This document shows positions 58,481 to 64,000 of a DNA stretch of 64,000 bases, one piece after another. A program made the translations under genes and the position numbers. The stretch is taken from the NCBI GenBank assembly GCA_006937955.1, contig SSNP01000249.1, positions 102,215 to 166,214 of the forward strand, in the 5' to 3' direction. This DNA is from Pachypanchax playfairii. Lineage: Eukaryota; Chordata; Actinopteri; Cyprinodontiformes; Aplocheilidae. Each line of letters starts with the position of its first letter. Position 1 is the stretch's first letter. The notes beneath the pieces are model-generated. The model saw nothing but the letters and a program-made list of their open reading frames with translations, did not search any database and was not told the DNA's origin.

Positions 58481-61440
58481 GAGCTGAAAAATGAAATCCT
58501 GTAGAACTATTCATCAGGATCCCTTCAGAGAATTACAATAAGGTTTGTTTTTATTAGGTATTCTTAGAAGCAAAGTATAAAGAAATTAAAGATATATATT
58601 TTTTTTTACTTTAACAACTCACAGTAAAATTACATGAACAGTATCTGCAGTATGAACATGGTTTAGAGTTTGTAAATGGCCACAGCTGCTTTTAAATTCC
58701 AAAAAAAAAGTAATTTTGTCCTTGAAATAAATTCAGTGTATTTTCAGCCATACTGTATGTCACACTTGCCCTGAAGCTAACCTGCTCCTGCCAACAAAAT
58801 GACCATTTGTTTGCACTTACCTGTTACTGGGAAGACACTTAAGAAGGTTTATTGTCCTGCAGGGCACTAAGCTTTCCTGGATCCCATTCATCAAAACAAC
58901 GTCTGTGCCCTCAAATCAATGCAGCTGTTTAAGTTTACCTTTAAAAAAACTCCCAGTGGAATCACTTTTAACAACAAATTAGGAATGAGGATGAGACTTC
59001 TTTACTTTGTTATTGCCTAAGTGGAGTGATAAAAGGTCCAGTCTCAAGATATTTGAAGACCAAACAGAACCAGATAGGACTTTTCTTTAAATGAATTAAG
59101 GTCCTCACTGCCAACATCAGTGTCAACATCTGTATGTCACCTGTTACTTAAACCTTTAAATCCTAAAGCACATTAACAATAAGATGTCCAACCCTACTTA
59201 TCTAAATAACTCATAAAAACTCAAATTTGCTAGGGGAAAAAAATCTAAATTTAAACTCAGTGAATCAGCTAATGTGCTGATTGGGCTTTATTTGTGAAGA
59301 TTCAACTAACAAAAGCGATACTTGTCTCGTATTCATATTTTTTTAATGTGTCAGCATTAACTTGACATATTTTATGTTTGGTTGTCAGGCAATGAATTTC
59401 TCTGATGTTTAGTAAATCTGTATACTCCCACAAGACAAATGAAATTACTTTGATCTCTTTTTTTTCTTTAATTATAATGTTGATGTTTGTGGGTGTGGAA
59501 CAGTGTACTGCTGTGTAGAGCTGATTTAGCCTGCAGTAAACTGTATTTCCAAAATCTAATATATCATGTTTTATGTCCTTTCTAATTTTTGTTTGTCTGT
59601 TTTTTATTTGATTGTTTTTCTTTTTCAAAACATATTTTGTGGATTTGTTTTTGTACATAAGTATTTTATGCATTTATCTACTTGACTGTATGGTTGTATT
59701 TGCAGATTATTAAATGATTTGGTTTTCATTGCCTTGTGTGTTCTGTTGGTTGTGTTTACCTTACAGCACCGAAGCTTGTTAAGCAGCTATTTACTTTTTA
59801 GAAGTATGAAATAACTAATTAAATAGTTTAAAAATAATATTTTTGTCATTTAAAAAATAAAACCTGAAAAGCTGAAAGGTAATTCTGTCTTTAATCATCT
59901 CACTTACAGCATTGGCAATTCACAACATCATGTTTTGGCTTAATTTTCATATAAGAAATTCATTCATTCATTTCAAACACTTCATATTATTTTTGATAAT
60001 TTAACATTCACAAGAATTCCATAAAAGAACATGATGATTTAGGATCCTAAAAGATGGAACAGCAATAAAAGTTGGTATTGTAGGCTGAAGGGTTGAACTG
60101 AATGCAAATAAAAAGTATATATAGCCTCTCATTCTAAACTCAGATGCCTCTGGGCACTTCTTTGGTCACCCAATTACAAAGTGAATTAATTCAATTGTGC
60201 TGTGAAATCCTGGTTAGCAGGACCCTCCAGCTGCACACCTGCTTTTCTCATCACTGACTGCACTTCCGCAAGATGTTGTAATTAGTTGGAGACATTGCTC
60301 GGGCTACTGAGAGCTGTAAAAAGCAGATGTTTAGGGGATTGCAGAACCACAGGGTTAGGGGGAAATGAGTACAGATGTAACCTCTAGGCTGCTGCTTCTT
60401 ATTCATGCTTTTCCTTGACTTGGTGCAGCAGGTGGAGGATGAGAACGTCAAGACAGCTCGGAGCAGTTTTCCACTTGAAAAGCCAAACCTTAAAATGCTC
60501 TTTTCAAATGAGTAAAAGTCCTGGTAGGTTTGAAAACTCTCAAGGTGCATGTGCAAGAAACGTGAAGCTCATATAAAATTTGAGGAATAGTCATTTTTAA
60601 AGGATGAACCATTTTCATCTAGCCTCAACAAAAATCAATGCATGGAAATGTTCAGGGTTGCAGAATTCATTACAACACCAAACTGAAAATGACATTTTGC
60701 ATGTTGCAGCAACTTAAAGCGTACAGTTTCTGAAATCCTATTTGCCCTAAGCAGATCAGGATAATCCTCAGCTGAAATGACAGAATAAGTAAGTATGGAC
60801 AGGGATTGATGGATATAATCTTCTTATGTTTCAGCACAAAAGACAAAACTGATGGTGCTATCACTGACCCATCAACCTTTACTGATCTCTTTACAACATG
60901 TGGACTCAGACCACCTTGAGAAAAACATTATTATATGGTTAACTGAATATTTTTCATTGCATACCGTCAGCAGTGGTTTTTGTTTCAACATCTTCTTCCT
61001 GAAGAAAGTTTCATAATTCCCATTTGATTAAAAACCCTGTTAAATGACACCTCTGATTCTGTTTCTTTCCACAAAACTGAGTTTCTAAAAGCCTGAAAAG
61101 ACTTGAGTGTTGTGGTGGGAGGGGGATCAGAATTTATTTATTTATTTTTAGAAACCAAAAATACAGCAGCTTTTCCTGCAATGTGGGAGCTTGGCACTCT
61201 GCAAAAGAGGTTAGTCACTAGTACATATTAACACCCTGGCAGCTGTGTAAATGTGCTCATCCCACCTCTAAAACACTTCCACAGCAGGATATGTGATGTC
61301 GGAATGCAGCATTCACTGATAAGCTAGCGCTCAGTATTCTACTGGTCTAGTGCATGTAACTCAGTAAACTGGACGCAGGAATGTAATACAGAAAATGGCC
61401 AAAAAAGTTTTCCCTGCGGTATGAATTTAACCTTATATGT
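58481..61440. other. Unassigned region with one candidate conserved block
   Basis: No gene. The block 60080-60360 is less AT-rich, non-repetitive, and carries a perfect octamer ATGCAAAT at 60102. Otherwise AT-rich anonymous sequence. Confidence 0.4.
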
Positions 61441-61644
61441 CCATCCATCCATCCATCCATCCATCCATCCATCCATCCATCCATCCATCCATCCATCCAT
61501 CCATCCATCCATCCATCCATCCATCCATCCATCCAGCCAGCCAGCCAGCCAGCCATCCATCCATCCATCCATCCATCCATCCATCCATCCATCCATCCAT
61601 CCATCCATCCATCCATCCATCCATCCATCCATCCATCCATCCAT
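61441..61644. repeat. (CCAT)23(CCAG)5(CCAT)23 array
   Basis: 51 tetranucleotide units with no imperfection: 23 CCAT (61441-61532), 5 CCAG (61533-61552) and 23 CCAT (61553-61644). The following 'cttcagcggattatc' resembles the reverse complement of the dispersed repeat tail seen at 63176, so the array may have grown from that tail. Confidence 0.97.
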
Positions 61645-61740
61645 CTTCAGCGGATTATCAATAATTGAATTGTGAGGGCAAAATCGTGGCAACTCCACGC
61701 CAAACATCTCCTGAGTAGTCATTTTCTTCACTTTGTCCTT

Positions 61741-62112
61741 CAAAGGACGGGGGCGGCCGTGGCTCAGGCGGTAGAGCGGGTCGTCTGGCAACTGGAAGGT
61801 CACTGGCTCGAATCCCTGCTCTGCCCAGAGACAAAGATTGCCTGGCCGTTGTGTCCTTGGGCAAGACACTTAACCCACCCTGCCTGTTTGGTGGTGGTCG
61901 GAGGGTCCGGCGGCGCTAGTGTCTGGCAGCCTCGCCTCTGTCAGTGTGTCCCAGGACAGCTATGGCTACAACATGTGTGTAGTTCATCATCACCAAACGT
62001 GTGAGTGTGTGTATGAATGGGTGAATGACAAAAAAACTGTGGTGTGAAGCGCTTTGGGGGTCGTAGGACCTGAGTAAAGCGCTATACAAGTACATGCCAT
62101 TTACCAAAGGAC
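61741..62112 (+). mobile_element. tRNA-headed SINE with 8-bp target duplication
   Basis: The 356-bp body 61749-62104 is flanked by identical CAAAGGAC at 61741-61748 and 62105-62112. The head looks like a tRNA with a pol III A box (TGGCTCAGGCGGTA, 61760-61773) and B box (GGCTCGAATCC, 61805-61815). The middle has 'tccttgggcaagacacttaa'. The tail has 'gaagcgctttgggggtcg' and 'agcgctatacaagtacatgc', ending CCATTTAC. This is the layout of AFC/V-SINE-type elements of teleosts (from memory). The partner LINE is not identifiable here. Confidence 0.9.
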
Positions 62113-62154
62113 AGACCTGGTGGTGATCAGAATCAAGTCTGTCTTGTTACCAAA

Positions 62155-62493
<339 letters not shown>

Positions 62494-62640
62494 AACTTTA
62501 TTTATAAAGCGCTGTAACATCAGCCAAGGCTGAAACAAAGTGCTGAACACATCCAATAAAATCACAAAAGTTGACACAAGAAAGAAGCACAATTCAATAA
62601 AAAAATAAAATAAAATAAAGTCATAAAATGGTTACAGAGA
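62494..62640 (+). repeat. Dispersed repeat fragment next to the array
   Basis: 'aactttatttataaagcgct', then 'agccaaggctgaaacaaagt', resembles a widespread fish repeat end (from memory). It is followed by an A/T-rich run. The class was not determined. Confidence 0.45.
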
Positions 62641-63175
62641 TCAAATGGCCACAAACTATGGGTGGGAAACTTGACCTTTAAATCTAAATTTAAGTCTTTC
62701 CAACCTCCTGCCTACACAATTCAAGACATGATATCTGCAAAAAACATCTAGACTAAGCTTTTATTTTGACATAAAAGACCAATAGTTAGGTTTTACTCAC
62801 CGGTGGGGACTTTAGGCTATTTTTAGAGCTGCTTTAGCACTCATTCATTTTTATTTCGGCACCTTTGATGAACAATAAACTACTATTGTCGCAGTTTTGG
62901 TGACTTAAGCTTATTCTCAAAAAAGTTGTTTTTAGAGAGGCCAAATGAACCACAAACTAGTAAATGCTGATTCTTTGCTTGTTAAAATCGAATGTAAATT
63001 GGTCGCAACTCTGAACGATTTTGCTTTGAAGCCTTTTTTAGAAACAATTATGTTTCTGTTTAGACAGATTCGGCAAAAAATGAAATGCAAGTTACCTCCA
63101 TGACGGTCAGCACATTCTAAAAATTGTAATACTGATGGCCGCAGGTATGAGTGTGTGTGTGATCGGTAGTTTGTC
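62641..63175. other. Unassigned AT-rich region
   Basis: No gene or recognisable repeat seen. Confidence 0.45.
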
Positions 63176-63298
63176 TATAAGTGTTCCTGTGGTGACCTTT
63201 CCAGGTGTAACCCCGCCTCTCACCCATTGACAGCTGGAGATAGACACCTGCTCCCCGTGACCCTGAACAGGAACAAGCGGGTACAGAAAATGACTGAC
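63176..63298 (+). repeat. Dispersed repeat tail, best-preserved copy
   Basis: 'ccaggtgtaaccccgcctct', 'cccattgacagctggagat', 'gaccctgaacaggaacaagc' and 'acagaaaatgactgact' occur in the order of a common teleost repeat tail. The copy at 1101 is a shorter relative. Confidence 0.6.
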
Positions 63299-63600
63299 TT
63301 ATAAAGAATGTAGAATTCTACATAAGCAATAAACAGATTGCAAAATTGTACAAAGAAAAAACTTAAAACGTTTGTCAAATTTATACATTTCTAACGTAAT
63401 TTTTACTCTTCACTTTTTATCTTTATAATGTTTTTCCAAATAAAACCAACTGTTATTGTATCTGAAACAATAAACTTCTGAAAGTAACAATTTTAAATTA
63501 CTATTTTTATAAGCTGAAATGTCAAGTCTGTTAAGCAGAAGCAGATAATACTGGCTGAGAGCAGCTCTGTTGTTTATGCAATGAGTTGATGTCAAAAACA
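63299..63600. other. Unassigned AT-rich region
   Basis: No gene or repeat recognised. Confidence 0.45.
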
Positions 63601-63830
63601 TCCATCACTTTTTATCCTGGTCAGGGTTGGAGGGGCAGTGGTGCCGATCTCCAGCAGTCATTGGGTCACACCTGGACAGGTCACCAGTCCATCACAGGGC
63701 CACATAGAGACAGGTAACTATTCACACACAGAGAAATATCTCAGCTGAGTTTCAAACCCAGAATATTCTTGTTGCAAGACAACAGTTCTACCAACCTCAA
63801 CACAGACTGCTAGCTAAAACAATCTCATTT
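63601..63830 (+). repeat. Dispersed repeat fragment
   Basis: 'ggtcaccagtccatcacagg', 'gccacatagagacaggtaac' and 'attcacacacagagaaat', ending near 'gacaacagttctaccaacc', follow the layout of a repeat common in fish genomes and often found with the tail at 63176 (from memory). The parent element class is undetermined. Confidence 0.55.
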
Positions 63831-64000
63831 TATTTGAATAAAATTTATTTATATAACTTAAAGCTATTGACTTCCTTAAGATTCAAAGAAAAATATTTTC
63901 TCTACATTGTCAGTTTTTTAGAGCATCTCCTTAAATAAGCCACAGCCTTTGAGATATGAGTCATATAAAGGGTGAAACATTGTCAGGAAAACCAGCTTTC
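63831..64000. other. Unassigned AT-rich end of window
   Basis: Nothing recognisable in the last 170 bases. Confidence 0.45.

Noticed and set aside
61749..61825. tRNA gene
   Set aside because: A and B boxes are present, but the head is fused to a SINE body and tail and flanked by a target duplication; it lacks a good cloverleaf.
61339..61869. Long frames of MDGW or HPSI repeats across the CCAT array
   Set aside because: They are translations of a tetranucleotide microsatellite, open in several frames on both strands, with no unique domain.

Overview
The window reads as a non-coding, AT-rich stretch of a ray-finned fish genome, probably an acanthomorph teleost. Evidence: Tc1/mariner elements of several lineages, TTAA-flanked non-autonomous elements, a tRNA-headed SINE of the AFC/V-SINE style, long tetranucleotide arrays, and scaffold gaps of 10 N. 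I found no multi-exon host gene, no rRNA or tRNA gene, no CRISPR array and no virus. The only intact long reading frames are two 340-residue Tc1-type transposases. The window could be intergenic or deep intronic. Family assignments of degenerate repeats rest on recognition from memory, not on a search.

Layout. 1-15.9 kb: mostly unique AT-rich sequence with a few repeat tails and a (TG)n tract. 16.0 kb: a decayed Tc1/mariner fragment. 18.9-20.0 kb: a TTAA-flanked element carrying a short reading frame and a CTCF-like site. 20.2-27.9 kb: a 3.8-kb block written twice around an N gap, most likely a false duplication from two unmerged contigs. One contig begins inside a 38-bp-arm hairpin and the other ends inside a transposon. 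26.7-29.6 kb: a decayed Tc1-type element whose transposase is interrupted, just before its catalytic-Glu motif, by an intact younger Tc1-type element. 30.4-33.3 kb: two inverted copies of a TTAA/AGAGGCC element. 33.3-34.9 kb: a second intact Tc1-type element. 34.9-35.5 kb: a dead LINE reverse transcriptase. 37.8-38.4 kb: another TTAA element with a poly-G gap. 42.8 kb: a Tc1-type end. 50.0-51.2 kb: a third AGAGGCC element holding a nested 643-bp element. 57.0-58.5 kb: an unidentified coding-like segment and another Tc1 fossil. 61.4-62.6 kb: a (CCAT)n array, a complete SINE with target duplications, and a (CTAT/CTGT)n array.

How the parts relate. The window is a record of layered transposition. 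Several decayed Tc1/mariner lineages, three kinds of TTAA element, a LINE and a SINE sit in otherwise anonymous DNA. The youngest layer is one Tc1-type family, with two copies differing at three residues and both keeping the DD34E triad. Apart from those transposases, function can only be suggested for short motifs (a palindromic RFX X-box, a CTCF-like site) and a few weakly supported candidate conserved non-coding blocks.
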